The translations under genes were made by a program, and so were the position numbers. From positions 33,301 to 97,300 of the forward strand of contig JACQZP010000005.1 in assembly GCA_016213825.1 (NCBI GenBank): DNA of 64,000 nucleotides, given 5' to 3'. Below are positions 35,721-45,112 of this stretch, piece after piece. Each line of letters starts with the position of its first letter. Position 1 is the first letter of the stretch. Source of the stretch: Acetobacterium woodii (GTDB lineage: Bacteria > Bacillota > Clostridia > Eubacteriales > Eubacteriaceae). The notes below the pieces were generated by a model that saw only the letters and a list, made by a program, of their open reading frames with translations, was not told the origin of the DNA and did no database searches.

Positions 35721-35788
35721 ATAATAAAAAGAGGAAGCTTACGGAGTAGTCATTGAGACTAAACGGTAAACTTCCTCTTTTATTATGT
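35721..35788. terminator. Bidirectional terminator between HD-GYP gene and ABC exporter operon
   Basis: AATAAAAAGAGGAAGCTTAC and GTAAACTTCCTCTTTTATT can pair over about 18 bp with one bulge or mismatch, with AT-rich tails on both sides. Convergent genes flank it. Confidence 0.8.
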
Positions 35789-35862
35789 GCAGGCTAATTG
35801 CGAAATTAAAATGCATCATTAGCGGTTGCTTTAACTTGGAATTTGGCAACACCCTGAATTAT

Positions 35863-37791
35863 TTAACCGAGAATTGGCGACACCGTTCTTAAATCATCAA
35901 TCAAGTCATCTTCCAATTCTTCAGCCTTCTCAAATTGAGAATTATAAAGATTCGAGTAGAAGCCGTTTTGAGCAAGCAGGTCATCATGACTTCCCTGTTC
36001 CACAATATCGCCCTCATTCATAACCAGAATGAGATCGGCATTTTTAATGGTCGATAATCGATGAGCGATGACGAAGCTGGTTCGTCCCTCCATGAGGTTG
36101 TCCATCGCTTTCTGAATCAGCACTTCGGTTCGGGTATCAACTGAACTGGTGGCCTCATCCAGAATCAAAATCTTCGGATCGGCCAGAATTGCCCGGGCAA
36201 TGGTCAAGAGCTGCTTTTGCCCTTGAGAAACATTGCTGGCTTCTTCATTTAACAGCATGTTGTAACCGTCAGGTAGCGTGTGAACAAAATAATCAACCTG
36301 AGCAGCGACAGCCGCATCCTCAACTTCTTTGTCAGTAGCGTCCAAACGACCGTACTTGATGTTATCCCGGATACTGGCATTATAGAGCCAGGTGTCCTGG
36401 AGTACCATCCCGAACAGATTGCGAAGATCGCCTCGACTGAAGTCCTTAATGTTGTGACCATCCACTAAAATGGCTCCGGAATCCAGATCGTAGAAACGCA
36501 TCAGCAGTTTAACGATGGTGGTTTTACCAGCACCGGTAGGTCCGACAATGGCGACCTTCTGACCTTCTTTAATCTGAGCAGAGAAATCATTAATAATGGT
36601 TTTATCGGGGTTATAACCAAAGTTAGCATGGTCGAAAACGACACTGCCGGCTACTTTGTTCAAGTCAAAATCAGTGGTATGTTCTTCAACTTCTTCGGAT
36701 TCATCCAGAAAAACGAAGACCCGTTCAGCCGCTGCAGTGGTTTGTTGCAGAATGTTGGAAATATTGGCAATCTGCATGATCGGCTGATTAAACTGTCTAA
36801 CATATTGGATAAAGGCCTGAATATCCCCAACTGTTAAACGGCCGTTGACAGCCAGGTAACCGCCAAGAATACAAACCGCCACATAACCGAGGTTGCCAAT
36901 AAAGTTCATGATTGGCATCATCAGACCGGACAGAAATTGCGACTTCCAGGCCGAGCTATAAAGGGTGGTGTTGTAGTGGTCAAAGGTTTCGAAGGAAGCC
37001 TCTTCACCATTAAAGGCCTTAACAACATTGTGACCACCATACATTTCTTCTACGTGTCCGTTGATATGACCCAGATAGGTTTGCTGCTCACTAAAGTGCG
37101 GTTGTGATTTTTTAACAATCATTACCACAAAGATAAATGAAAGGGGGACAATCAGCAGCGCGACAATGGTCATCTGCCAGCTGATTGAGAACATCATAAT
37201 TAAGATCCCAACAATGGTGGCAATGGAGGTGATAATTTGGGTAACGCTCTGGTTCAGCGTTTGATTGATGGTTTCAATATCATTGGTCAGGAAGGAAAGC
37301 ACCTCACCATAACTGGTTTTGTCAAAATACTTAAAAGGCAATTTGTTGATTTTAGCAAAGATATTGCGTCTTAAATCATAGGTCACCTTCATTGAAATGC
37401 CGGTCATGATATAGCCCTGAATAAAAGAGAATAGGGCGGATATCACATAGAGTCCCAGCAGGAAGAGAATAATCTGACCGATATAGTTAAAGTCGATGCC
37501 TTTACCATTATCGGCAATCAAATTCATCACACCTTCAAAAAGGGCGGTGGTGGCATTCCCTAAAATTTTAGGACCGACAATCATAAAGATCGTTGAAGCC
37601 ACAGCAAAAACCAGCACAAAGAAAAGTCCGATCTTATAGGCTGATAGGTAGAGGGCCAGTTTTTTGAGGCTCCCTTTAAAATCCTTGGGCTTTTCGCCCG
37701 GCATCATTCCGGCCGGTCCACCGGGACCGCGACCCATTCCGCCGCCGCCATTACCGCGTTTTGGTATTTTAATATTTTTTTGATCGCTCAT
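35863..37791 (-). CDS. Heterodimeric ABC exporter, consensus-site subunit
   Basis: 642 residues. A Gly/Met-rich cytoplasmic start (about 40 residues) precedes six helices of the exporter fold, then the nucleotide domain: Walker A GPTGAGKTT, signature NVSQGQKQ (a non-standard SQGQ), Walker B ILILDEATSSVDTRTE with catalytic Glu, and switch His in FVIAHRLSTI. Its Walker motifs pair with the normal SGGQ signature of the partner to form the active ATP site. The gene overlaps the partner by 4 bases. Relatives include LmrCD/BmrCD multidrug exporters. The substrate here is unknown. Confidence 0.92.
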   Translation of the reverse strand: MSDQKNIKIPKRGNGGGGMGRGPGGPAGMMPGEKPKDFKGSLKKLALYLSAYKIGLFFVLVFAVASTIFMIVGPKILGNATTALFEGVMNLIADNGKGIDFNYIGQIILFLLGLYVISALFSFIQGYIMTGISMKVTYDLRRNIFAKINKLPFKYFDKTSYGEVLSFLTNDIETINQTLNQSVTQIITSIATIVGILIMMFSISWQMTIVALLIVPLSFIFVVMIVKKSQPHFSEQQTYLGHINGHVEEMYGGHNVVKAFNGEEASFETFDHYNTTLYSSAWKSQFLSGLMMPIMNFIGNLGYVAVCILGGYLAVNGRLTVGDIQAFIQYVRQFNQPIMQIANISNILQQTTAAAERVFVFLDESEEVEEHTTDFDLNKVAGSVVFDHANFGYNPDKTIINDFSAQIKEGQKVAIVGPTGAGKTTIVKLLMRFYDLDSGAILVDGHNIKDFSRGDLRNLFGMVLQDTWLYNASIRDNIKYGRLDATDKEVEDAAVAAQVDYFVHTLPDGYNMLLNEEASNVSQGQKQLLTIARAILADPKILILDEATSSVDTRTEVLIQKAMDNLMEGRTSFVIAHRLSTIKNADLILVMNEGDIVEQGSHDDLLAQNGFYSNLYNSQFEKAEELEDDLIDDLRTVSPILG

Positions 37792-40022
37792 ATGTTTAGT
37801 TCCTCCTCTGAAAGTTGTGAGGATGCAATTTCCTGGTAGGTCGCGCAGCTTTTAAGTAACTCGTTATGGGTGCCTTTGCCAACCACTCGGCCATGATCCA
37901 GAACAATGATCTGTTCAGCATGCATAATCGTGTTGATCCGTTGAGCAACAATTAAAACGGTACTGTTGCCGGTATATTCTTTTAGCGCCCGTCTTAGCGC
38001 CACATCGGTTTTATAATCCAGGGCTGAAAAACTGTCATCAAAAATATAGATGTCTGGCTTTCGTACCAGGGCTCGGGCAATCGAAAGACGTTGCTTTTGA
38101 CCGCCGGAAACATTGCTGCCGCCCTGAGCAATTTCCCGTTCAAATCCATCGGGGCTGCCTTCAATAAAGCTGGTCGCCTGAGCAACCTGAGCGGCAATCG
38201 CCAGATCCTCTTCACTGGCATTTTTATCCCCATATTTCAGATTGGACGCAACCGTACCGGAAAATAGAACTCCTTTTTGAGGAATATAGCCGATTTTTTC
38301 ACGCAGATCGTGTTGCGTTACATGACGGACGTCGATGCCGTCAACTTGGACGGAACCAGCGGTCACATCGAAAAAGCGGGGGATTAAATTGATCAGCGTT
38401 GATTTACCCGAACCGGTGGAACCGATAAAGGCAGTGGTTTCTCCTGGATTGGCAACAAAGCTGATATCGTGGAGGACATCTTCTTCGGCACCTTCATAAC
38501 GGAAGGAGACATGATCAAAAACAAGGTTTGTATCGGCTTTTTTAGGCAGTTGTTGAGGCGACACCGGATCGACGATACTCGGTTTAACAGCCAGGACTTC
38601 CTGAATACGATCGCCCGAAACAGCCGCCCGGGGAATCATAATAAACATCATCGACATCATCAGGAAAGAGAACATGATTTGCATTGCATATTGCATAAAG
38701 GCCATCATATCACCAACCTGCATGGTGGATTCGGCAATATGCTGAGCACCGACCCATACGACCAGTAGCGTCACGGCGTTCATAATAAACATCATCGTTG
38801 GCATCATAAAGACCATCACCCGGTTGACAAAAAGATTGTTGGCGGTGGTGTCCTTATTGGCCTGATCAAAACGGTTCTCTTCGAATTTTTGATTACCAAA
38901 GGCCCGAACCACCATTAAGCCGGTGAGATTTTCCCGAGTCACCAGATTAAGGCGATCCACCAATTTTTGAATCAGTTTAAAGCGGGGCATGGCGATGGCA
39001 AAGACCGTGATGATAATAATTAGAATAGCAACAACGGCGACGAGAATGATCCATCCCATGGAGGTAGTTCGTCGGAGCGCCATAATAATCCCACCAATCG
39101 CCAGAATTGGTGAATAACAGAGAATCCGGATTCCCATAATCAGAAAGGTTTGGATCTGGGTAATATCGTTGGTATTTCTGGTAATTAATGATGCGGTCGA
39201 AAATTTATCAAACTCGGTGTTGGAAAAACATTGCACCTTTCTGAAAATATCCCGACGCAAGGATTGAGAAACGCCAGCCGCAGTCCGGGCCGAAAAGAAA
39301 CCCACGGCAATGGCAGCAGTAATACTGATCAGTGAAAGCAACAACATCATTGCGCCGATTTTTAAGATATAGAGGTTTTGGATGGCAGCAATATCCACAC
39401 CCAGTTCGGTATAAAACTGTTTGGTAAACTGGACTGCGGTTTGTTGCTGCATCATTTCCGGGGTCTCGGCGGCCTGGGCCCGAGCTTCATCAAAGGTTGA
39501 TGTCGGTGCACGGGTGAGCATCGGTAGCGCCGCATAAATTTTTGTGAAATCGAGGTCAGTCATACTCTCAGTGGAGCTGGCAGATGTTGTATTGGTATCC
39601 AGTGAACGCATATAGTTAATAAAGGTCCAGGTAGCCTGACCAAAGATTGGATCCAGAGTTTCAAAGGTCTGACCATCCGTATTGGTCAATACATAAATAC
39701 TTTCGGTAGCCAAAAGCGGAAATTTTTCTAAAGTGGCTTCGTATTGGGGATTTGACGTGTCATTAGGACTCATCAGGGCATAGTTTTCGGCCACTGTATT
39801 TTTTTCATCTTCGGTCATAAAGGTGGTCATGAGCGTATAACCATCTTCACTAATGGCTTCTGGGGTAGCATGTTCAATTCCATTTTGCTGAATGCCGACG
39901 TTCACTATATCAGACATATAATTTGGGAGATTCAGGTCTGATATGGCTTGGACAAAAAGCAGAGCCAGGGTAATGATGAGGACCGGAAGATAGGGTTTTA
40001 AATAGCGTGCAAGCTTGATCAT
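37788..40022 (-). CDS. Heterodimeric ABC exporter, degenerate-site subunit with extracellular insert
   Basis: 744 residues. Between the first and second helices lies an outer domain of about 170 residues (roughly 45-215, from EDGYTLMTTFMTEDE to ELGVDIAAI), as in BmrC-type subunits. The nucleotide domain has Walker A GSTGSGKST and a normal signature NVSGGQKQR. Walker B reads IYIFDDSFSALD with Asp in place of the catalytic Glu, and the switch position is Gln (LIVAQRINTI). Together with SQGQ in the partner this builds a degenerate site that binds but scarcely hydrolyses ATP. It overlaps marR by 4 bases, so expression is coupled to the regulator. Confidence 0.92.
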   Translation of the reverse strand: MIKLARYLKPYLPVLIITLALLFVQAISDLNLPNYMSDIVNVGIQQNGIEHATPEAISEDGYTLMTTFMTEDEKNTVAENYALMSPNDTSNPQYEATLEKFPLLATESIYVLTNTDGQTFETLDPIFGQATWTFINYMRSLDTNTTSASSTESMTDLDFTKIYAALPMLTRAPTSTFDEARAQAAETPEMMQQQTAVQFTKQFYTELGVDIAAIQNLYILKIGAMMLLLSLISITAAIAVGFFSARTAAGVSQSLRRDIFRKVQCFSNTEFDKFSTASLITRNTNDITQIQTFLIMGIRILCYSPILAIGGIIMALRRTTSMGWIILVAVVAILIIIITVFAIAMPRFKLIQKLVDRLNLVTRENLTGLMVVRAFGNQKFEENRFDQANKDTTANNLFVNRVMVFMMPTMMFIMNAVTLLVVWVGAQHIAESTMQVGDMMAFMQYAMQIMFSFLMMSMMFIMIPRAAVSGDRIQEVLAVKPSIVDPVSPQQLPKKADTNLVFDHVSFRYEGAEEDVLHDISFVANPGETTAFIGSTGSGKSTLINLIPRFFDVTAGSVQVDGIDVRHVTQHDLREKIGYIPQKGVLFSGTVASNLKYGDKNASEEDLAIAAQVAQATSFIEGSPDGFEREIAQGGSNVSGGQKQRLSIARALVRKPDIYIFDDSFSALDYKTDVALRRALKEYTGNSTVLIVAQRINTIMHAEQIIVLDHGRVVGKGTHNELLKSCATYQEIASSQLSEEELNI

Positions 40023-40546
40023 GTTGTTTTCCTTTCTTTTGTTTCATTCTGTTCTAAGGTGCATTTCTTTTGATCAATCTGATCAAAGGCGATTGTTAAT
40101 TTATCTAATAAATGAATCAGACACTGGGTGTCTTTCTCGCCTAAAAGGCTGGCGGCTTCATCATAGATTTGATTGCAGGACTTGGATACATCAGATTCAA
40201 GCTTCCGACCCGCTTCGGTGAGGTTAACATAAACGAGGCGGCGGTCTTTATTTGAGGCGATTCGTTCCACATAGCCAAGTTTTTCTAATGTCGAGATGGT
40301 TTGCGAGACGCCCGGCATCGAAATTGAAATGACCCGGCTTAATTCAGAAACCTTAATGCCCGGGGGAATGGTTACCTGGTTTTCATTTTGATCTTTTTCT
40401 TGTTCTGTTAGTAATCTTTTCAGGGTGCTTAACATAAAAAATTCATGGGGTTTAAGATTATGAATTAAATCTTTATGAATTCTCCCCATACTCGATTTCT
40501 TGATGCGATGAAATGCCTGAAACAGTTCGTGTCCATTGTTATTCAA
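40019..40546 (-). CDS. MarR-family transcriptional regulator
   Basis: 175 residues, TTG start (40546-40544) with AGGAG about 7 bases upstream. The winged-helix core is IKVSELSRVISISMPGVSQTISTLEKLGYVERIASNKDRRLVYVNLTEAG, with recognition helix SMPGVSQTISTLEK and the DxRR wing motif (KDRRLVYV). A helical N-terminus and C-terminus should give dimerisation. It is the first gene of an operon with the two exporter subunits and probably represses them until a ligand binds. The region upstream has clear repeats suitable as operators. Confidence 0.93.
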   Translation of the reverse strand: MNNNGHELFQAFHRIKKSSMGRIHKDLIHNLKPHEFFMLSTLKRLLTEQEKDQNENQVTIPPGIKVSELSRVISISMPGVSQTISTLEKLGYVERIASNKDRRLVYVNLTEAGRKLESDVSKSCNQIYDEAASLLGEKDTQCLIHLLDKLTIAFDQIDQKKCTLEQNETKERKTT

Positions 40547-40582
40547 TTAATTCTCCTTTCATAGGTTAATGGTTAACTGACA

Positions 40583-40623
40583 TAATAGTTAATCATACTA
40601 ATAGTTAATTTACTTAAGTAAAT
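40583..40623. promoter_or_regulatory. Candidate MarR operator region (two direct repeats and a 16-bp palindrome)
   Basis: TAATAGTTAAT occurs at 40583-40593 and 40599-40609 (16-bp period), and ATTTACTTAAGTAAAT (40608-40623) is a perfect palindrome. On the minus strand TTACTT and TATGAT, 18 bases apart, could be the marR promoter overlapped by these sites. The assignment to MarR is inferred from position. Confidence 0.5.
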
Positions 40624-40691
40624 CTATTATAATCAAAAGGGGGGATTATGCAAGTCTAAAATAAATTGAAAACCATTAACAATAGAATTTA

Positions 40692-40700
40692 TGCTATAAT
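40692..40700 (+). promoter_or_regulatory. Extended -10 promoter of azlCD
   Basis: TGCTATAAT (TG, one base, perfect -10) lies 28 bases before the ATG at 40728. There is no good -35, which extended -10 promoters can lack. Confidence 0.5.
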
Positions 40701-40727
40701 ACTTCAGTAGCTTAAGGGAAATTAAGA

Positions 40728-41459
40728 ATGAGGAGCAAAAGAAGAGTCATGTCAAAGCAAAAAGAAACATTAAAATACGCATTTATTCAAACACTGCCAG
40801 TTTTATTTGGCTATATCTTTATGGGCATTGCCTTTGGGATTCTGCTGGAGAAAGCCGGTTATAATTTTATCTGGGCCTTCTTTATCAGCCTGATTATTTA
40901 TGCTGGTTCCATGCAATTTGTGTTAATTGGCTTGCTGGGGGGCGGGATGGGTCTGTTATCATTGATTATTCTAACCCTATCAGTACAAAGTCGTCATATC
41001 TTTTATGGCTTATCCTTTATTGAGAAATTCAAGGCGATGGGGAAATGGGGCTGGTACATGATTTTTTCTTTAACCGATGAAACCTATTCGCTTTTGTGTG
41101 GAATGAATATACCCAAAGAACTTAACGAAAAACAGGTATTCTTTACCGTTGCGGCTTTGGATCAAAGCTACTGGATTATCGGCTGTACTCTGGGGGCCAT
41201 CATTGGAAGCTTTATCGGCTTTGACACCACTGGCATTGATTTTGCGATGACGGCTCTCTTTGTTGTTATTTTTATTGAGCAATGGTATAGTTATCAGTCG
41301 CACATCCCGGCGATTGTGGGGATGATTTGCGGCGTGATGTCGCTCTTTATATTTGGTGCTAGCGCTTTTATTTTACCGGCACTGATTGCCTCGGTTTGCT
41401 TACTGCTGGTCTTTAGAAATAGCATTAAACAAGGTGAAAGTCAGGAGGTGTGCCAATGA
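40728..41459 (+). CDS. azlC: AzlC-family branched-chain amino acid exporter subunit
   Basis: 243 residues from ATG 40728 (AAGGGA 8 bases upstream). ATG 40749 (MSKQKETLKYAF) is an alternative. The family signature is FIQTLPVLFGYIFMGIAFGILL near the N-terminus, then SLIIYAGSMQFVLIGLL and LSVQSRHIFYGLSF, with about six helices. AzlC with AzlD exports branched-chain amino acids and some analogues. The azlD gene overlaps its stop by 4 bases. It is divergent from the marR exporter operon. Confidence 0.9.
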   Translation: MRSKRRVMSKQKETLKYAFIQTLPVLFGYIFMGIAFGILLEKAGYNFIWAFFISLIIYAGSMQFVLIGLLGGGMGLLSLIILTLSVQSRHIFYGLSFIEKFKAMGKWGWYMIFSLTDETYSLLCGMNIPKELNEKQVFFTVAALDQSYWIIGCTLGAIIGSFIGFDTTGIDFAMTALFVVIFIEQWYSYQSHIPAIVGMICGVMSLFIFGASAFILPALIASVCLLLVFRNSIKQGESQEVCQ

Positions 41460-41791
41460 GTTCAGCATTTTTAACCCCCTTACTGGTTATTCTGGTCGTG
41501 GCCGCCTGTACCTTCGCAACCCGTTTTTTGCCCTTTGCGCTATTTGGCGGAGGAAAAGAAGTGCCGGCTTTGGTAAAAACATTAGGCGATCTGCTCCCGG
41601 CCGCCGTGATTGCCATTCTTGTTGTTTATTGTTTAAAAGGGGTGAGTTTTATGACGCCGCCTCATGGGTTTCCTGAGTTTATTTCGGTTGGAATTGTGGC
41701 CCTGCTGCATATCTGGAAACGAAATAACCTGCTCAGCATCGGCGGTGGAACCTTGGTATATATGGTGCTGGTACAACTGGTGTTTGTCTAG
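41456..41791 (+). CDS. azlD: AzlD-family branched-chain amino acid exporter small subunit
   Basis: 111 residues from ATG 41456 with AGGAGG 7 bases upstream and an ATGA overlap with azlC. Three to four helices are seen; VVAACTFATRFLPFALFGGG and LPAAVIAILVVYCLKGV are typical of AzlD. The protein partners AzlC in the membrane. No terminator is obvious right after the stop. Confidence 0.9.
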   Translation: MSSAFLTPLLVILVVAACTFATRFLPFALFGGGKEVPALVKTLGDLLPAAVIAILVVYCLKGVSFMTPPHGFPEFISVGIVALLHIWKRNNLLSIGGGTLVYMVLVQLVFV

Positions 41792-42132
41792 CGGCAATAA
41801 GCAAGGGCATGATCACCAATAAATCTTAATATAAAATAATGTAAAGTGTGTATAATTAGTAAAGAATAACGCAATTATTTTTGGAAGAGCAAAAGTAGCG
41901 CTCCTCACCGGATATACACAAAATATTCAGATGATTTTCAGCTAAACTTTATTTGAAACTCAGAGAGTGCTGTTATAATAAAGAAGAAAGGAATTTAGAA
42001 AATTAGGATAAAAAAGAGTATTTGAGAAAAATCATTTAAATTATATAAGTATTTGCAAAATTAAAAAACATCGTACAAAGCGCATGGCCCTTTCGCAAAT
42101 GCCGATATTAAATTATTACTAAGGAGAAATAA
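41792..42132 (+). other. Intergenic region with an extended -10 promoter for the DedA gene
   Basis: No gene is seen in these 341 bases. TGTTATAAT at 41971-41979 is an extended -10, with TTGAAA (41953-41958) 15 bases before the hexamer. Transcription would start near 41986, leaving a leader of nearly 150 bases before the DedA start codon. I found no known riboswitch pattern in that leader. Confidence 0.45.
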
Positions 42133-42783
42133 ATGGACGGATTAATCTACATCATTGAATTTATATTACATCTTGATGAATCATTATATGGTATCATCCA
42201 AAATTATGGTCTCTGGACCTATTTATTGTTATTCCTCATCGTTTTTTGTGAAACGGGTCTGGTAGTTACTCCCTTTTTACCAGGCGATTCCCTGATATTC
42301 GCGGCCGGGGCACTGTCAGCCATGGGATCACTTAATGTGGTTGCTTTTTTTATGACGTTTTTTGTCGCAGCCGTCGTCGGAGATACAGTTAATTATTATA
42401 TTGGTAAAAAAATCGGCAATACGATTTTGGAAAAAGGAAAAAATAAGTTTGTCAAAAAAGAATATATCATCAAGGCCCATAAATTTTATGAAAAACATGG
42501 TGCAATGACAATTGTCATCGGACGATTCATTCCCATCATTCGGACGTTCGTTCCATTCGTAGCCGGAATGGGCGAAATGAATTATACCAAGTTTATTATA
42601 TACAACATCCTTGGTGCACTTATGTGGGTTGGATTATTTATAACGGGGGGATATCTTTTCGGAAATGTGCCGATTGTCAAAGATAACTTTTCGTTTGTAC
42701 TCATTGCGATTATTGTTATTTCCGTACTCCCCGCCATCATCGCGGTTGTCAAAGAACGCAAAAGTGCAGATACCTGTGAGTAA
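42133..42783 (+). CDS. DedA-family membrane protein
   Basis: 216 residues with AAGGAG before the ATG. The DedA/VTT core is visible: CETGLVVTPFLPGDSLIFAAG, VVGDTVNYYIGKKIG, KFYEKHGAMTIVIGRFIPIIRTFVPFVAGMGEMNY and YNILGALMWVGLF. It has two re-entrant loops and about four to five helices. DedA proteins flip lipid carriers such as undecaprenyl phosphate or phospholipids and support envelope homeostasis. It appears to be transcribed alone and ends at a terminator. Confidence 0.93.
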   Translation: MDGLIYIIEFILHLDESLYGIIQNYGLWTYLLLFLIVFCETGLVVTPFLPGDSLIFAAGALSAMGSLNVVAFFMTFFVAAVVGDTVNYYIGKKIGNTILEKGKNKFVKKEYIIKAHKFYEKHGAMTIVIGRFIPIIRTFVPFVAGMGEMNYTKFIIYNILGALMWVGLFITGGYLFGNVPIVKDNFSFVLIAIIVISVLPAIIAVVKERKSADTCE

Positions 42784-42803
42784 ACACATCTAAATTAGAA
42801 AAT

Positions 42804-42852
42804 AAATCCCGAAACAAATTCTTAGTTTAGAAGTTGTCTCGGGATTTTTTAT
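42804..42852 (+). terminator. Intrinsic terminator after the DedA gene
   Basis: AAATCCCGAAACAA (42804-42817) pairs with TTGTCTCGGGATTT (42834-42847) with one mismatch, then a T run. Confidence 0.85.
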
Positions 42853-42893
42853 GGGAAAAACGTGTTTTATTTTCGACAACTCATTTTTAAAAA

Positions 42894-43556
42894 CTAGATG
42901 CGGGTCAATTCGGCAATTAAAAACTTAATTTTAATCCCCTGTTCAGCATACATTTTTTCGTGTTCGGTTTCAATGTTGTCGGGATAATCCGATGCATGAA
43001 GATCTCGAATCAGGGTTGTAATGGTAAAACCGGATTCTTCAAAATACTTGATGGAATCCTGAAATAACTCGTCATTGTCGGTTTTGAAATGAATTTCACC
43101 ATTTTCAGCTAATATTTTTTTGTACTTGGCAAGCTGCTTGGCATGTGTCAGCCGCTTTTTCTGGTAGCGACGCCTTGGCCAGGGATTACAAAAATTGATA
43201 TAAATCCGTTGGATGCGATCCTCAGGAGAGAGGATCGCATCAATGCGTTCAATATCCCAGGACATAATCTGGATATTGTTAATAGCGTGGTCGGCATTTA
43301 AATAAGCAGATTCAATATTGCGTTTGGTCAACCCCAAAACAGCATCAATTAAATCAATGGCCAGATAGTTTGTTTCGGGATGCCGGGATCCCAATTCGGC
43401 AATGAAAGTGCCTTTTCCGCAGCCCAATTCCAGATGAAGGGGTTGTTGTTGATTAAAAAGCTGTTGCCATTGACCCAGATGATCCGGGGGATAGGCTTGA
43501 AAAAATCCACAGGCTTCCAGTTCAGGACGGGCCCAGGGTTTTGGTCGTATATGCAT
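42894..43556 (-). CDS. trmB: tRNA (guanine-N7-)-methyltransferase TrmB
   Basis: 220 residues. The SAM-binding motif LELGCGKGTFIAELGSRHPE, LAIDLIDAVLGLTKRNI, then RIYINFCNPWPRRRYQKKRLTH and GEIHFKTDNDELF are diagnostic of TrmB. It methylates G46 in the variable loop of tRNAs using S-adenosylmethionine. AAGGAG lies upstream of the ATG. The gene starts 33 bases after the ABC-F gene on the same strand and is probably co-transcribed with it, so the ABC-F attenuator may affect it as well. Confidence 0.95.
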   Translation of the reverse strand: MHIRPKPWARPELEACGFFQAYPPDHLGQWQQLFNQQQPLHLELGCGKGTFIAELGSRHPETNYLAIDLIDAVLGLTKRNIESAYLNADHAINNIQIMSWDIERIDAILSPEDRIQRIYINFCNPWPRRRYQKKRLTHAKQLAKYKKILAENGEIHFKTDNDELFQDSIKYFEESGFTITTLIRDLHASDYPDNIETEHEKMYAEQGIKIKFLIAELTRI

Positions 43557-43588
43557 GGTAGGTATCTCCTTCTCAGGGTAAATCGTAT

Positions 43589-45067
43589 TTACAGTTCAAT
43601 AATTTTTGTGGCCACGCGATCGATAAAGGAATGGTCATGTTCCACAAAAACGATGGTTGGCGGGGTTTGCAGCAGAAGTTCTTCGATCTGTACCCGGGAG
43701 AGCACATCGATATAGTTAAGTGGTTCATCCCACAAATACAAGTGGGCAGACTGGCACAGGCTGCGGGCCAGATAAACCTTCTTTTTCTGACCTTCACTAA
43801 AGGTCGCCATATTCTTTTCAAACTGTTCCCGGCTAAAGCCTAACTTTCGCAGGATGGTTTTAAACAAACTTTCGTCAATCTCCTCACAACGGGCATAGTT
43901 GCGCAGATCACCGCAGAGGCAGTCGGTGTCCTGTGGTATATGAGAAATCTTCAGCTGACTGCCCAGGTTCAGGCTGCCACCAAAACTGATGGGATCGCCC
44001 TGGAGTAGCTTGAGCAGGCTGGACTTTCCAGAACCGTTTTTCCCCACAATGGCAATGCGATCGCCCTGATTGATCTCGAAACTAAGATGCTCAAGAACCG
44101 GACGGCTATCATAGCAAATTGACAGATTGTTTGCAAAAACCAGCCGGTCTTTCTGGTAATAAAGGGGTTTAATCTGAAGTGCATCGGCCCAGTCGATGTT
44201 TTTTAGCAGCTTTTCTTTTTCTTGAATACTTTTATGTTGCCGTTTTTCCAGTGATTTGGATCGCTTCATCATTTTTGCGGCCTGATGGCCGATATGTCCC
44301 CGATCCGGACGAAGTCCTGCGACCCGTTGGTTCTTTTTAGATTTTTCAACCTGATTGGACCAGTTTTCAGTTTGTTTAGCCGCTGTTTTTAGTTGGCCGA
44401 TTTCCTGTTTGAGTTTCTTATTCTGATCCAGCTCAAATTGATCCTGCCGGGCCTTATTAAAGAGCCAGGTAGAATAGTTGCCTTTCTGGACATCGATGTT
44501 CATCTTGTTGATGGACAAAACGTGATCGACACAGCCATCCAGAAAGGTTCGATCATGAGAAACCAGAATAAATCCCGATTTCTTATTCAAATATGCGCTG
44601 ACAACTCGACGGCCTTCCAGATCCAGATGGTTGGTTGGCTCGTCGATTAACAAAAACTGATTGGGTTTTAAAAACAAAGCCGCCAGTAATACCTTGGTTT
44701 GTTCACCCCGGCTCAAGGTCTCAAAGCTGCGGTTAAGCAGTTCGGGGTCAAGATTCAGCAGTGATAGTTCCTTCTGCAGTTCCCAGGCTTCATAGTTTTC
44801 ATGAATTGAATTGACAATGGTACAGGTAAGCTGAGCAGCATCCGCTATTTCAAACGGAAAGTAATCAAAATTGACGGCTGCGGTAATCGTTCCCGAATAG
44901 TCGTATAGACCCATCAGGAGTTTTAAAAAGGTGGTTTTTCCCCGGCCATTGCGGCCAATAAAGCCTAATTTCCAGTTGGTATCAATGGTAAAGGAAACAT
45001 CTTCAAAAATATTCTCATAACTGTTTTCGTAGTTAAAGGTTAAATGGGATATGCTGATTTGTGACAT
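43589..45067 (-). CDS. ABC-F ribosome-protection ATPase, Lsa-like
   Basis: 492 residues from ATG 45067-45065, with GGAGGT 6 bases upstream; an upstream in-frame extension runs into the regulatory leader and is not the start. Two nucleotide domains without membrane helices are seen. The first has FTIDTNWKLGFIGRNGRGKTT, LSRGEQTKVLLAALFL and LLIDEPTNHLD. The second has IAIVGKNGSGKSS, FSEGQKKKVYLARSL and LYLWDEPLNYIDV. The linker between them is Lys-rich. The N-terminal DTNWKLGFIGRNGRGKTTFLKLL pattern, length and leader fit Lsa/Vml-type proteins that remove lincosamides, pleuromutilins and streptogramin A from the ribosome. Drug range cannot be predicted. Non-resistance ABC-F factors are the alternative. 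Confidence 0.88.
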   Translation of the reverse strand: MSQISISHLTFNYENSYENIFEDVSFTIDTNWKLGFIGRNGRGKTTFLKLLMGLYDYSGTITAAVNFDYFPFEIADAAQLTCTIVNSIHENYEAWELQKELSLLNLDPELLNRSFETLSRGEQTKVLLAALFLKPNQFLLIDEPTNHLDLEGRRVVSAYLNKKSGFILVSHDRTFLDGCVDHVLSINKMNIDVQKGNYSTWLFNKARQDQFELDQNKKLKQEIGQLKTAAKQTENWSNQVEKSKKNQRVAGLRPDRGHIGHQAAKMMKRSKSLEKRQHKSIQEKEKLLKNIDWADALQIKPLYYQKDRLVFANNLSICYDSRPVLEHLSFEINQGDRIAIVGKNGSGKSSLLKLLQGDPISFGGSLNLGSQLKISHIPQDTDCLCGDLRNYARCEEIDESLFKTILRKLGFSREQFEKNMATFSEGQKKKVYLARSLCQSAHLYLWDEPLNYIDVLSRVQIEELLLQTPPTIVFVEHDHSFIDRVATKIIEL

Positions 45068-45112
45068 GGTTGTACCTCCAAAGCAAAGCCCGATCAATGG
45101 ACTTTGACAAGT

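Noticed and set aside
42061..42120. Possible riboswitch in the DedA leader
   Set aside because: Long leader but no known aptamer core or terminator could be recognised by eye.
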